Assembly: GCF_000237325.1 (NCBI RefSeq)
Contig: NC_017542.1
Coordinates: 2,514,501-2,578,500, forward strand
Reading direction: 5' to 3'
DNA length: 64,000 nt
Source of the DNA: Paenibacillus polymyxa M1
GTDB lineage: Bacteria; Bacillota; Bacilli; Paenibacillales; Paenibacillaceae
Made by a program: the position numbers and the translations under genes. The notes beneath the pieces were generated by a model that worked only from the letters and a program-made list of their open reading frames with translations, was not told where the DNA came from and ran no database searches. Below are positions 46,544 through 57,207 of the stretch, in pieces (the stretch's first letter is position 1; each line of letters begins with the position of its first letter).

Positions 46544-47575
46544 ATACAACCAGTTTCCAATAATACCATTCGGGTCAAACACATTAATGTAGAGCTAGTT
46601 AAAAACACACTGAAATCCAAGGAATATGCAACCAAGTCATCTATAGCCAGTATTACAGGACTTAGTGTGGCAACCTGCGGAAATATTCTAAATGAGCTTC
46701 TTCAAACCGGAGAAGTATTAGAGATGGAATTGGAAGAATCGAACGGTGGGCGTCCGGCTAGACGTTACAAATATAACGCTGATTATTCCTATATTATTTG
46801 TTTAACTGTGAAAACGGAAGGCGGAGTAGATTCTCTTACTTATGCTGTTGCCAATATGCTTGGCGATATTATTGCAGAGAACACATCCGTTGTGCCTCAT
46901 ATTGATTATGAAGTAATAGATCACCAAATTGAAGAGCTGATTAACAACTACGAAAACGTTAAAGCGATTGGTATTGGCATCCCGGGGGTTGTTCATCAAG
47001 GGGTTATTGATGTCTGCGATCTTGATCTGCTGATAGGAGTCCCTGTAGGACCACGCCTTCAAGATAAATACGGGGTAGAAGTCACCATTGAAAATGATAT
47101 GCATCTGACCGTCTATGGATTTTATAACATGCAAAATTATGATGAGGACAAAACCTTCGCTATTGTTACGTTTCCCAAGGATAATTTTCCGGGAGCGGGT
47201 TTTATTGTCGATGGACATTTGTTAAAAGGAAATACCAAATTTGCCGGGGAAGTTTCCTTTTTACCCTTTGGCATAACGAGAGAGGAACAGCTTAAACAGT
47301 TAAATAGCACACAGGAATTTGTTTTTTTGGCGATCAAAACGATAACATCCATTATTGCGATTATAGACCCTGTATCGATCGCTTTGACAGGAGAGTTATC
47401 TAAGCCAGCACTGCTGGATGATATTTATAACGGCTGTCTAAAGGATGTACCCAAAGAACATATGCCTGAGATTTTTGTGAAAAACGATACGCACGATGAA
47501 TACATGTATGGGTTGATTTCAGTTACCCTTGAAAGCCTGACCTACAATTTGCAATTGGTGGAAAAAAGAAAATAG
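46544..47575 (+). CDS. ROK-family transcriptional regulator, apparent ATA start
   Basis: The 343-residue regulator has a winged helix (residues ~15-70; VKNTLKSKEYATKSSIASIT, GLSVATCGNILNELLQTGEV) and a ROK sugar-sensing domain (VKAIGIGIPGVVH, VTIENDMHLTVYGF). No ATG, GTG or TTG exists at the right place. AAAAGGAG lies nine bases before ATA 46544, exactly where the start is expected, and the frame from there is open and yields the missing helix. The first in-frame GTG (46667) would cut the helix and has no ribosome site. It probably controls the beta-glucosidase gene. Confidence 0.75.
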   Translation: MQPVSNNTIRVKHINVELVKNTLKSKEYATKSSIASITGLSVATCGNILNELLQTGEVLEMELEESNGGRPARRYKYNADYSYIICLTVKTEGGVDSLTYAVANMLGDIIAENTSVVPHIDYEVIDHQIEELINNYENVKAIGIGIPGVVHQGVIDVCDLDLLIGVPVGPRLQDKYGVEVTIENDMHLTVYGFYNMQNYDEDKTFAIVTFPKDNFPGAGFIVDGHLLKGNTKFAGEVSFLPFGITREEQLKQLNSTQEFVFLAIKTITSIIAIIDPVSIALTGELSKPALLDDIYNGCLKDVPKEHMPEIFVKNDTHDEYMYGLISVTLESLTYNLQLVEKRK

Positions 47576-47604
47576 AGACCATTTTATAGAAGAAGGGCTC
47601 ACCC

Positions 47605-47706
47605 AAGTTACAATTGGTAATTAACGGATGGATGGGTGGGGACGTTGTTATAAATAGGGAAGTATGTATTGGAGATAATACGATTATAGACTCTGCAAGT
47701 TTTTAA
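47605..47706 (+). pseudogene. Maltose-type O-acetyltransferase remnant (internal hexapeptide part)
   Basis: The frame reads LVINGWMGGDVVINREV then CIGDNTIIDSASF and stops. This matches the left-handed hexapeptide helix of maltose/galactoside O-acetyltransferases (WIGGNVTI-P-VTIGDN). Upstream there is no N-terminal half. The stop falls just where the family continues into the piece found at 49403-49531. Confidence 0.75.
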
Positions 47707-47714
47707 AATAATAC

Positions 47715-47745
47715 TTGACATGAAACGCGTTACAAACCTTAAGAT
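47715..47745 (+). promoter_or_regulatory. Promoter and palindromic operator of the beta-glucosidase gene
   Basis: TTGACA (47715-47720) is followed by the near-palindrome TGAAACGCGTTACA (47721-47734, AACGCGTT core) and TAAGAT (47740-47745). It does not fit the CcpA consensus because the central bases are CGCG, so a LacI or ROK-type repressor site is more likely. Confidence 0.6.
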
Positions 47746-47807
47746 TCAATTAGAAGTACTTTATAAACATTAGCGTAGAGGTAACGTGTTTATGTCCTAG
47801 TTAATGA

Positions 47808-49250
<1,443 letters not shown>

Positions 49251-49298
49251 TTTATAATATAATTAAATTAAGTTGTAAAATATAATGATGGTTTTACG

Positions 49299-49347
49299 TG
49301 GCGACCGCTTCTGCTTTATTACGGAGGAAGCGGTCGCCAAATTTTTT
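49299..49347 (+). terminator. Terminator of the beta-glucosidase gene
   Basis: TGGCGACCGCTTC pairs with GAAGCGGTCGCCA (13 bp), followed by AATTTTTT. Confidence 0.95.
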
Positions 49348-49402
49348 CATGAGCGTCATTTACGACAAGTATCCAGCTACATAAACGGAGTGTAGACAAG
49401 CT

Positions 49403-49531
49403 ATGACAGAAAAAGAAAAATCACAATTAGGGCTCAAAGACATTCCTTCTGGCGTGATTGCCGCAGGAAACCCTTGCAAGGTCATCCGTAAAATCACCGA
49501 AGATGATAAGCACAAGTATAAAAGGAATTAA
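49403..49531 (+). pseudogene. Maltose-type O-acetyltransferase remnant (N- and C-terminal ends fused)
   Basis: A 42-codon frame reads MTEKEKSQLGLKDIPSG then VIAAGNPCKVIRKITEDDKH. MTEKEK is the family's N-terminal start, and KDIPSGVIAAGNPCKVIRKI is its C-terminal end; the roughly 130 residues between are gone. GGAG lies 12 bases before the ATG, so it may still be translated. The C-terminal part continues almost exactly from the remnant at 47605-47706. Confidence 0.8.
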
Positions 49532-49686
49532 CCATAAAACTACAGCTTATCTGGAGCTGTAGTTTTGCGTCATACCAAACGTAAAGAAACATTTTTGCAC
49601 AGATTTGTTTAGGGAATAGTGTAATAATGAACGTAAGAGGAACATTTTTAAATTACAATGGTCTATTCAGAAAGGAAGGGAAAAAT

Positions 49687-50238
49687 ATGAAATTAATGTT
49701 TATATCAGATATTCACGGTTCGCTGTACTGGTTGCAATTAGCACTGGAAAAATTCAAGGAGGAGAAAGCTGACCGTATTGTCTTGCTTGGAGATTATATG
49801 TACCATGGACCGCGTAATCCGTTACCGGAAGGATATAACCCGGCGGAAGTGGCTGCTATGCTGAACCAATACAAATCCCACATTGCAGTGTCGGTGCGCG
49901 GGAATTGCGATGCAGAAGTGGATCAGATGTTGCTAGAGTTTCCAATGATGGGTGATTATGCTTTGCTGTATCATGAAGGACGGCGAATCTATGTCACGCA
50001 CGGACATGGTTTTAGTATCGGAAATTTGCCGCCACTGGAAGCAGGGGATGTGTTCATTCAGGGACACACTCATATTCCGGTAGCAGATGTGGAAAATGGG
50101 GTCTTTGTACTGAACCCTGGTTCGATCGCATTGCCAAAAGAAAACTACCCATCCTCTTATGGTGTGCTGGAGGGAGCACAATTTACTGTGAAGGATTTTG
50201 ATGGCAGTACAGTAAAAACAATCACCTTTTTAAAGTGA
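49687..50238 (+). CDS. Phosphodiesterase of the YfcE/MJ0936 family
   Basis: The 183-residue metallophosphoesterase has the two-metal site: ISDIHGS (~6-12), LLGDYMYHG (~38), RGNCDAEVD (~73) and THGHGFSIG plus QGHTHIP (~105-130). YfcE hydrolyses phosphodiesters with little specificity, so its in-cell substrate is unknown. I chose ATG 49687 because AGGAAGGG lies five to six bases upstream and the conserved start MKLMFISDIHGS follows; the longer frame to 49627 lacks support. It is a single-gene unit. Confidence 0.9.
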   Translation: MKLMFISDIHGSLYWLQLALEKFKEEKADRIVLLGDYMYHGPRNPLPEGYNPAEVAAMLNQYKSHIAVSVRGNCDAEVDQMLLEFPMMGDYALLYHEGRRIYVTHGHGFSIGNLPPLEAGDVFIQGHTHIPVADVENGVFVLNPGSIALPKENYPSSYGVLEGAQFTVKDFDGSTVKTITFLK

Positions 50239-50356
50239 TTTTCTTTAAATTACAATGTGAATTATTAAAACTTTTCCGCTTCGATTGAGACAAAGATCAT
50301 ATTGTTGTATGATAGGAGCGGAGTCTACATTTTGAAAAGAAAGAGAGCTTCAATAC

Positions 50357-51388
50357 ATGCAAATTAAGGATTCACATTATAAGATGCCGCCTGAATGGGC
50401 GCCACATGAACGTACGTATATTTCCTGGCCTGTACAATCTTCAATGGTTTACCCGGAGATGCATGCCGAGGTAAGTAAGGGTTATGCCGAAATTATAAGT
50501 GCCATGGCGGAATTTGAACCAGTTACCGTAGTCGTAAATCCAGATGATCTGGAGAGCGTTAAAGCGCTTGAACTTGGGGAACGGGTAGAACTGCTGCCGA
50601 TAGAGCATAGCGATGCGTGGTTGCGTGACAACGGTCCAACTTTTCTGACAGACGAACATGGTCAGTTGGCAGGTGTAAACTGGATGTTTAATGCCTGGGG
50701 CGGCAAATATGCTCCATGGGATCTGGATGACCAGGTTGCGCCGCAAATTCTGGACAAACTTGGAGTTCCACGGTTAGATGCACCACTAGTAATGGAAGGC
50801 GGTTCACTGCACGTAGACGGCGAAGGCACCCTGATTACAACCGAAGAGTGCTTGCTTAATCCCAATCGCAATCCGGAACTAAGCAGAGAAGAAATAGAAC
50901 GGTACGTATGCGAATATACAGGTGCCGAGAAAATTATATGGCTAAAACGTGGACTCAGTGGCGACGAAACGGATGGTCATGTGGACAATATTGCTTGCTT
51001 TGCTGCTCCTGGCAAGGTCATTATGCAAGTATGTGATGATCCTGAGGATGAAAATTACGAAATCACGCAGGAAAATCTGCGCATCTTAGAGCAAGCAACG
51101 GATGCCAAAGGTCGTAAGCTGGAAGTGATTCAGATCGGCCAACCTCCGCGTGTGGATTATGAAGACAGCCGGCTGACACTGAGCTATATTAACTTCTACT
51201 TTGTGAATGGTGGCATTATTTTGCCAGTGTTTGGCGGAACTGCCGCTGAGAGCGATCTTGCAGCCCAGCAAGTACTAGCAAAAGTATTTCCGAATCGCAA
51301 GATCCGCACTGTAGATGGTATGGCAGTTATCCGTGAAGGCGGTAACGTACACTGTACAACCCAGCAGATGCCTGCTGTAAAGCGTTAA
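50357..51388 (+). CDS. aguA: Agmatine deiminase
   Basis: The 343-residue enzyme converts agmatine to N-carbamoylputrescine. It shows DAWLRDNGPTFL (~76), GGSLHVDGEGTL (~147), GDETDGHVDNIACF (~199) with catalytic acid/His, and the catalytic Cys near the end in GGNVHCTTQQMP (~334). It is followed after 29 bases by aguB, so together they make putrescine from agmatine. The ATG has only a weak ribosome site (GAGAGC). No arginine decarboxylase gene is in view. Confidence 0.95.
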   Translation: MQIKDSHYKMPPEWAPHERTYISWPVQSSMVYPEMHAEVSKGYAEIISAMAEFEPVTVVVNPDDLESVKALELGERVELLPIEHSDAWLRDNGPTFLTDEHGQLAGVNWMFNAWGGKYAPWDLDDQVAPQILDKLGVPRLDAPLVMEGGSLHVDGEGTLITTEECLLNPNRNPELSREEIERYVCEYTGAEKIIWLKRGLSGDETDGHVDNIACFAAPGKVIMQVCDDPEDENYEITQENLRILEQATDAKGRKLEVIQIGQPPRVDYEDSRLTLSYINFYFVNGGIILPVFGGTAAESDLAAQQVLAKVFPNRKIRTVDGMAVIREGGNVHCTTQQMPAVKR

Positions 51389-51417
51389 ACGATACAACAT
51401 TCATAAGGAGGACTAAG

Positions 51418-52293
51418 GTGAGAAAAGTAAAAGTGGCAGCAACTCAAATGAGCTGTTCTACCAATATTGAAGAAAATATCAGCAAAGCAGAGAAGCTGGT
51501 ACGTGAAGCGGCAGCCCAAGGCGCGCAAATTATTTTGCTGCAGGAATTGTTCGAAACTCCGTACTTCTGCCAGAAGGAAAAGTCTGATTATTATGTATAT
51601 GCAACTGAGCTGGAGCACAACAAAGCGGTTAATCATTTCAAGAAGATTGCCAAAGAATTGCAGGTTGTGCTGCCAATCAGCTTTTACGAAAAGAAAAACT
51701 ATGCTCGTTACAACAGTCTTGCTGTCATTGATGCAGACGGCGAAGTGTTGGGTAAATACCGTAAAAGCCACATTCCGGACGGTCCTGGGTATGAGGAAAA
51801 GTTTTATTTTAATCCGGGCGATACTGGGTTTAAAGTGTGGAATACACGTTATGCCAAAATTGGGGTAGGCGTATGCTGGGATCAATGGTATCCCGAGGCG
51901 GCCCGCTGTATGGCGCTTATGGGCGCAGAGATTTTGTTCTATCCGACAGCGATTGGTTCTGAGCCACAGGATTCTTCCATTGACTCCAAGGACCACTGGC
52001 AGACCTGCATGCTAGGTCATGCAGCTTCCAATCTGATTCCAGTCATTGCTTCCAACCGCATCGGAATGGAAACAGATGAAGAATCCAGTATCAATTTCTA
52101 CGGCTCATCATTTATCGCCGGACCTCAGGGGAACAAAATCACAGAAGCGAGTCGTACTGATGAAGAAGTGCTTACTGCTGAATTTGATCTGGACGAGCTC
52201 GAAGTAGGGCGGATCGAATGGGGCATTTTCCGTGACCGTCGTCCCGAACTATACAAAATGATTGCTACCTATGATGGTGATCTAAAAGTATAA
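51418..52293 (+). CDS. aguB: N-carbamoylputrescine amidase
   Basis: The 291-residue nitrilase-family amidohydrolase turns N-carbamoylputrescine into putrescine, carbon dioxide and ammonia. The Glu-Lys-Cys triad is visible in LLQELFETPYFC (Glu ~42), GKYRKSHIPDG (Lys ~121) and GVGVCWDQWYPEA (Cys ~157). GGAGGACTAAG precedes the GTG at 51418, a strong site that fixes this start. Immediately behind aguA, it forms a two-gene operon closed by the strong terminator at 52316-52381. Confidence 0.95.
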   Translation: MRKVKVAATQMSCSTNIEENISKAEKLVREAAAQGAQIILLQELFETPYFCQKEKSDYYVYATELEHNKAVNHFKKIAKELQVVLPISFYEKKNYARYNSLAVIDADGEVLGKYRKSHIPDGPGYEEKFYFNPGDTGFKVWNTRYAKIGVGVCWDQWYPEAARCMALMGAEILFYPTAIGSEPQDSSIDSKDHWQTCMLGHAASNLIPVIASNRIGMETDEESSINFYGSSFIAGPQGNKITEASRTDEEVLTAEFDLDELEVGRIEWGIFRDRRPELYKMIATYDGDLKV

Positions 52294-52315
52294 TCTGTAT
52301 ACAGATAGGTATATT

Positions 52316-52381
52316 TCCCTTGCTGTCAAGCCGTGATGTTTCTTTTCTGAACTCACACGGCTTTTCGAGCAAGGGATTTTT
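52316..52381 (+). terminator. Terminator of the aguAB operon
   Basis: TCCCTTGCT and AGCAAGGGA enclose a second stem AAGCCGTG/CACGGCTT, followed by five T. Confidence 0.9.
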
Positions 52382-52432
52382 GGTTTCTAAATGGAATACA
52401 TCTTGTGATAGATCGGAGGAAGAAGAATAGCA

Positions 52433-52963
52433 ATGAGGCATAAGGGGATAGACCAAACGTTCACACACTTACAAACTTCGGCCGAAGAAGATCAAGAGTG
52501 GGAATACTCGCGTGCAAGAGATATGGCTATTTTGGGCTTGTGGGACGAATATACGCTATCTGCGCAGCGTTTATGTGAACGAATGGCTACCGTAACCCGT
52601 CAAATCAGACCTTCGGAGTACGAGACGTTCCCAACTCAGTTTGAATGGCTGGAACAAAAAGAAACAGACTTGATTATTGATGGAATATGGTCAGCTGATT
52701 TACATGGTGATCATTGTCTGTTTGTGAATATTGGGGAGCATCACCCAGAATGGCATACATCGATTGAAGCTTATATTTATGATACGCAGGTGATAGACGA
52801 AGGATTTTTCCTTCAATATTTGAACACTTCTCCTAAAGCCACTGCCTACGCAACTTCATTCAGAAACAATGGATATGCTACAATGTGTGAACTACTGGAC
52901 AGATATGTCAGGGAAGGGAAATTGGAGCGTAGACCCTTCGGCTTCAAAAGAACGAATGCGTAG
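52433..52963 (+). CDS. Hypothetical protein (176 aa), unrecognised
   Basis: I do not recognise the family. The sequence is acidic, with Trp and His clusters (DGIWSADLHGDHCLFVNIGEHHPEW, read in parts: GIWSADLHGDHC, GEHHPEW). There is no signal peptide or membrane helix, so it is probably cytoplasmic. Compositional regularity and a strong ribosome site (GGAGGAAGAAG, ten bases before ATG) make it a real gene. It stands alone between two terminators. Confidence 0.7.
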   Translation: MRHKGIDQTFTHLQTSAEEDQEWEYSRARDMAILGLWDEYTLSAQRLCERMATVTRQIRPSEYETFPTQFEWLEQKETDLIIDGIWSADLHGDHCLFVNIGEHHPEWHTSIEAYIYDTQVIDEGFFLQYLNTSPKATAYATSFRNNGYATMCELLDRYVREGKLERRPFGFKRTNA

Positions 52964-53000
52964 GTGAATAATGAATAAAAGTATGATTTTGGTTTGAGTC

Positions 53001-53037
53001 AAAAGGAACATTTCTCAAAGGATTGTTCCTTTTTTTA
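53001..53037 (+). terminator. Terminator behind the 176-residue gene
   Basis: AAAAGGAACA pairs with TGTTCCTTTT, followed by a run of T. Confidence 0.85.
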
Positions 53038-53248
53038 TGTAGGACTATATTTCATCTATAGACTGAAACTATGATTCAGTACATAAAATAGCATTAGAAT
53101 TTATATATTTAATGATATAAAATCAATTCATAAGGAATGATCGTAATCAATAAAACTTCGATATCCTTTAAAGTGAAAAAAATCACATATAAAAGTTATT
53201 TAATGAAACTTGAAAATGAAATTTGCAAACCTGCAAGGAGGAAGAACA

Positions 53249-55270
53249 ATGAACTACTATCCTGCGATATTTGAACCTCTGACCATACGGCGCATGACCT
53301 TGAAGAATCGGATTGTAATGCCCCCAATGGGAACCAACTTTGCTGCCATGGATGGAAGCTTTGTTCAGGATCATATTGACTATTACGTGCAACGGGCTAA
53401 AGGGGGGACTGGCCTGATCACAGTAGAAAATGTTTGTCTGGATTTCCCCATGGGTACGAACGGCACAACTCAGCTACGGATGGATAATGATCAGTTTATT
53501 CCTGGACTGTTTAGATTAACAGAAGCCCTGCACTCTTATGGGGCATGTGTTTCTGTACAAATTAACCATGCGGGTGCTTCGGCTTATGCAGGACGACTGA
53601 ACGGAGTTCAGCCCGTATCTTCTTCGAATATTCCTTCTAAAAAGGGTGGAGCGATCCCAAGACCTCTACAAAAAGAAGAAATTTATGCCATTGTTCGTAA
53701 ATACGGAGAAGCAGCGGGAAGAGCGCAACGCGCAGGATTTGATTGTGTTGAAATTCACGCAGGACATTCCTACTTGCTGAGCCAGTTTCTTTCGCCGGTG
53801 TATAATAAACGTACGGATGAATTTGGCGGCAATGCAGAAAACCGTACCCGTTTTGCCAGATTAGTCATTGATGAAATTCGTTCAGTGGTGGGCCCATTTT
53901 TCCCCATTTGCTTACGTTTTAGTGCGGAGGAGTTCACAGAAGGTGGGAACACCTTGGAAGATACACTGGAGTTACTGGAGTATCTCAATGATGAGATAGA
54001 TATTTTGAACGTTTCCGCAGCTCTAAATGATTCCATCCAGTTCCAGATTGACGGGATGAACCTGCCTGATGGTTGGCGCTCATATATGGCCAAAGCGGTA
54101 AAAGAAAAATTCGGAAAGGTCACGATGACCTCGGGTAATATACGGAGCCCACAGGCTGCTCAGGATATTTTGGCAAGAGGTGACGCTGATCTTCTGGCAA
54201 TGGGCAGAGGTTTGATCGCAGAACCGAACTGGGTGCTTAAAGTGCAAAACGGCTACGAGCATTTGCTTAGAAAATGCATCTCCTGCAACATTGGTTGTGC
54301 CGATCACCGTATCTCCAAAAGTAAACCAATTTGCTGTACGGTTAATCCGGATCTGTTCAAGGAATCTGAATACAGGAAACAACGAGTTAGAAACAGTGTT
54401 CAAGTCGTTGTGATCGGTGGGGGCACAGCGGGGATGGAAGCGGCCTGTACAGCGGCTGAGGTAGGCTGCAAAGTAACTCTCTTCGAAGAAAAGCCAGAAC
54501 TGGGTGGCCTCGCGCGTGATATTGCTCGCTTACCAGACAAAACGCGCATCAATGATTTCCCAGATTATCTGATTCAGCGCACCAAGCAGTTAACCAATCT
54601 GAACATTGTCACGGGTACAAGAGCAGATATGTCGATGATTAGTCCTCTGAATCCTGATATTATTGTCAATGCAACTGGGGCCAAGCCACTGCTTCCACCC
54701 ATTGCAGGTCTGCACGATCAACTAGGCAAACCGGGTACAAAAGTATTTTCCATCTTTGACCTGTTGAACAACATGGAGAACTTTCAAGAGTTTGAAGGCA
54801 AACGTATTGCTGTAGTGGGTGGCGGAGCCGTGGGACTGGATGTTGTAGAATATTATGCGGAACGCGGGGCTCAAAAAGTTTCTATCATTGAGATGATGCC
54901 TTTATTGGGCAAGGATCTGGATATGATTACCCGCATTTCAATGATGAAAATGGTGGAGGAAAGGGGAGTAAATGTCCATACAGAGACGGCTTTGATAGAA
55001 GTGTGCAGCGACCGCTTCAAAGTAAAGCATGGAGAACAGGAGTTTGAGATTCCTTTTGATCTAGGGTTCGTATGTTTGGGTATGCGTTCATACACTCCAC
55101 TGATGGATAGCTTGCTTCAATATGGAAAAGAGCATCAGGTGGAAGTTGTAAATATCGGAGACAGCAAACAAGCGCGTCGTATTATTGATGGCACCCGTGA
55201 AGGTCGGAATATTCTGAAAACCATTCAACGGGTAGACGAATTTAAAAATGAGTTCTCCTATTCTTACTAA
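53249..55270 (+). CDS. NADH:flavin oxidoreductase with Fe-S cluster and FAD/NAD domain (BaiC/2,4-dienoyl-CoA-reductase type)
   Basis: The 673-residue protein joins an Old-Yellow-Enzyme barrel (FMN, residues ~1-330; NRIVMPPMGTNFA, SVQINHAG, EIHAGHSYLLSQFLSP) to a [4Fe-4S] site CISCNIGC (~346-353, fourth Cys later) and a two-dinucleotide C-terminal part (VVIGGGTAGMEAACTAAEVG, ~395; VVGGGAVGLDVVEYYAE, ~537). Such enzymes reduce activated double bonds with NADH or NADPH. ATG 53249 follows AAGGAGGAAGAACA. No beta-oxidation or bile-acid genes adjoin, so its substrate is unknown. Confidence 0.9.
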   Translation: MNYYPAIFEPLTIRRMTLKNRIVMPPMGTNFAAMDGSFVQDHIDYYVQRAKGGTGLITVENVCLDFPMGTNGTTQLRMDNDQFIPGLFRLTEALHSYGACVSVQINHAGASAYAGRLNGVQPVSSSNIPSKKGGAIPRPLQKEEIYAIVRKYGEAAGRAQRAGFDCVEIHAGHSYLLSQFLSPVYNKRTDEFGGNAENRTRFARLVIDEIRSVVGPFFPICLRFSAEEFTEGGNTLEDTLELLEYLNDEIDILNVSAALNDSIQFQIDGMNLPDGWRSYMAKAVKEKFGKVTMTSGNIRSPQAAQDILARGDADLLAMGRGLIAEPNWVLKVQNGYEHLLRKCISCNIGCADHRISKSKPICCTVNPDLFKESEYRKQRVRNSVQVVVIGGGTAGMEAACTAAEVGCKVTLFEEKPELGGLARDIARLPDKTRINDFPDYLIQRTKQLTNLNIVTGTRADMSMISPLNPDIIVNATGAKPLLPPIAGLHDQLGKPGTKVFSIFDLLNNMENFQEFEGKRIAVVGGGAVGLDVVEYYAERGAQKVSIIEMMPLLGKDLDMITRISMMKMVEERGVNVHTETALIEVCSDRFKVKHGEQEFEIPFDLGFVCLGMRSYTPLMDSLLQYGKEHQVEVVNIGDSKQARRIIDGTREGRNILKTIQRVDEFKNEFSYSY

Positions 55271-55322
55271 ATTGAGGGTATAGGTGATAGGTATTTATGA
55301 CCAACAACTCACTTTATATTCA

Positions 55323-55355
55323 GGTTGAAGAGACGTCTGTCTTTTCAGCCTTTTT
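55323..55355 (+). terminator. Terminator of the oxidoreductase gene
   Basis: GGTTGAAGAGAC pairs with GTCTTTTCAGCC, followed by five T. Confidence 0.8.
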
Positions 55356-55411
55356 AATTTGGATTTATGCTGGCAAGAAGATTGATTCCTTTGTCATTTT
55401 AAAGGTAAACT

Positions 55412-56371
55412 ATGGAAGGTATAAAAAGGCTATTAGCGTGGGGGGATGCGAGCGTGAATCATTTTTTGAGTGAAATTCCAGGTGCCAGCGCATGGAGGAA
55501 CGTGCAAGAAATTCATAAAGGCTGGTCCAGTGACAGCAAATATTTTATTCAAACCACTGACGGTAGAGATTTGCTGCTGAGAATTTCGAATATCACCCAA
55601 TATGACAAGAAACAGCGAGAATTTGAATCCGTAAAAAAGCTGGATCATATAGATAATGTTCTAATGTCCCGTCCGCTTGGTTTTGGATTGTGCAACAACG
55701 GACAGTCGGTATACTCTTTATTTACCTGGGTCAACGGGGAGGATGCTGAAGGAATTATACCCACATTAAATGCAGAACAGCAGTATCAGCTTGGAGTTCA
55801 TGCTGGAAAGGTATTGGCTAAGTTGCATGAGATTTACGCGGAGCAAGATCGCGTCCAATGGGCTGAACATTATAATGCCAAAATCAACAGATATATCAGA
55901 AACTATAAGTCATGCGGTATTGCTTTAAAAGGAGCAGATCAAACGATAAGTTTTATTGAGCAAAACCGTCATCTATTAGAAAATCGCCCCCAGACATTTC
56001 AGCATGGGGATTATCATGTGGGCAATATGGTGATTACCTCATCTGGTGAACTGGGTATCATTGATTTTAATAGACTGGATTATGGCGATCCCTGGGAGGA
56101 ATTCAATCGTATCACCTGGTGTGCGGGATTAAGCCCATTATTTGCTTCTGGTCGTATTCATGGTTATTTCAATAACGATGTGCCGGATTTATTTTTTAGG
56201 TTAATGGCACTGTATATTGCAAGCAATCAGATTTCATCGATTCACTGGGCCATTCCATTTGGCAAAGAAGAGGTAGACGATATGGTGCAACGAGCTGAAG
56301 AGGTTTTGGAGGGGTATGATTACTTTCAAACGGTTATACCAAAATGGTATCTACCTCGTTCACCTGAGTAG
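55412..56371 (+). CDS. Aminoglycoside-phosphotransferase-like small-molecule kinase
   Basis: The 319-residue protein has the APH fold: HKGWSSDSKYFIQT (nucleotide loop), the catalytic loop FQHGDYHVGNMV (~195-206) and the metal motif GIIDFNRLDYGDPWEE (~213-228). Related enzymes phosphorylate antibiotics, choline, homoserine or sugars, and the sequence alone does not decide. There is no resistance context around it. AAAGGTAA lies before the ATG. It is a single gene between two terminators. Confidence 0.85.
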   Translation: MEGIKRLLAWGDASVNHFLSEIPGASAWRNVQEIHKGWSSDSKYFIQTTDGRDLLLRISNITQYDKKQREFESVKKLDHIDNVLMSRPLGFGLCNNGQSVYSLFTWVNGEDAEGIIPTLNAEQQYQLGVHAGKVLAKLHEIYAEQDRVQWAEHYNAKINRYIRNYKSCGIALKGADQTISFIEQNRHLLENRPQTFQHGDYHVGNMVITSSGELGIIDFNRLDYGDPWEEFNRITWCAGLSPLFASGRIHGYFNNDVPDLFFRLMALYIASNQISSIHWAIPFGKEEVDDMVQRAEEVLEGYDYFQTVIPKWYLPRSPE

Positions 56372-56381
56372 TAAAATGTGA

Positions 56382-56414
56382 AGACCGCCGCTCCTGAGAG
56401 TGACGGTCTATTTA
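56382..56414 (+). terminator. Terminator of the kinase-like gene
   Basis: AGACCG-CCG-CTC pairs with GAG-TGA-CGGTCT; a modest T-rich tail (ATTTAT) follows. Confidence 0.65.
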
Positions 56415-56626
56415 TAGTGTTTTATGATTGTTTCTTAATCTTATAGGTGAATTCCCAAACGGCCAGTTTGAAATATTGAGGAGAATCTCCTCTATTCTAT
56501 TTATCGATTGCAGCCAAAAGAATTGTTAATGGTTGGTAAAAAAATAGTTTAGTATTTTATTGCATCACTTATGACCTAATATGATTATGACCTGAATTTT
56601 AGTAGAGAAAAGGATGGGGAAATCTG

Positions 56627-57076
56627 ATGAAAAAAATATACAGAGAACAAGAAATCATAGATATGACCATTAAGTTGCTCGAACAAACTTCGATGTACGA
56701 AGAACAATATGAGCAATATGTAAGACGACCTTTTCGTACGGATTTTTATGATGATCTGAGTCCGTATGTGAAAGTTGGCAAACAGGGGTATACGCTACAG
56801 ATGTATGAAAGAGGCGTACAGATGCTGAATAAGCTTACTCAAGATGTAGAGGATGTGATGTATTGGATCATCGAAGATACAATTCACATCATTGCTCATC
56901 TAAATCTGCTTCGCAAATATAAAGTAGATAACCAAAATACTCATCTAAAATATACCAAGGAGATCATGAAGGAGCTGACAACAGCAATGAATAACGCATT
57001 TTATGAAATTGGAGGAATCTATCAGGAATGGCATGAAGCGAATAGAAGGGCAACGTTGGAAAACCCATTAAAGTAA
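56627..57076 (+). CDS. Hypothetical helical protein (149 aa), unrecognised
   Basis: I do not recognise this family. The sequence is rich in Glu, Tyr and Lys and reads as nearly all helical (IIDMTIKLLEQTSMYEEQYEQ, read in parts; VEDVMYWIIEDTIHIIAHL). It has no signal peptide. AAAGGATGGGG lies before the ATG. It stands alone between the APH-like gene and the Fur-controlled operon; there is no adjacent toxin, though the acidic helical make-up also fits small immunity proteins. Confidence 0.65.
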   Translation: MKKIYREQEIIDMTIKLLEQTSMYEEQYEQYVRRPFRTDFYDDLSPYVKVGKQGYTLQMYERGVQMLNKLTQDVEDVMYWIIEDTIHIIAHLNLLRKYKVDNQNTHLKYTKEIMKELTTAMNNAFYEIGGIYQEWHEANRRATLENPLK

Positions 57077-57130
57077 ATAAAACTTAAAGAAACAGTTGAC
57101 AATCATGAAGCAGAAATTTACAATTTTATA

Positions 57131-57159
57131 TTAGTGATAATGATTATCAATATCACTAA
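57131..57159 (+). promoter_or_regulatory. Fur box of the siderophore uptake operon
   Basis: GATAATGATTATCAATATC (57136-57154) matches 16 of the 19 positions of the classical Fur box. A wider perfect repeat, TTAGTGATA-N11-TATCACTAA (57131-57159), encloses it. Confidence 0.9.
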
Positions 57160-57207
57160 TTTTAAGTATGCTCTGCAATTACTATATTTCAAAGGAGAAT
57201 TTATAAC

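Noticed and set aside
46667..47575. ROK regulator beginning at GTG 46667
   Set aside because: This start has no ribosome site and removes part of the DNA-binding helix-turn-helix seen just upstream in frame.
47721..47734. CcpA catabolite-response element before the glucosidase gene
   Set aside because: The palindrome has CGCG at its centre, not the CG-centred CcpA pattern.
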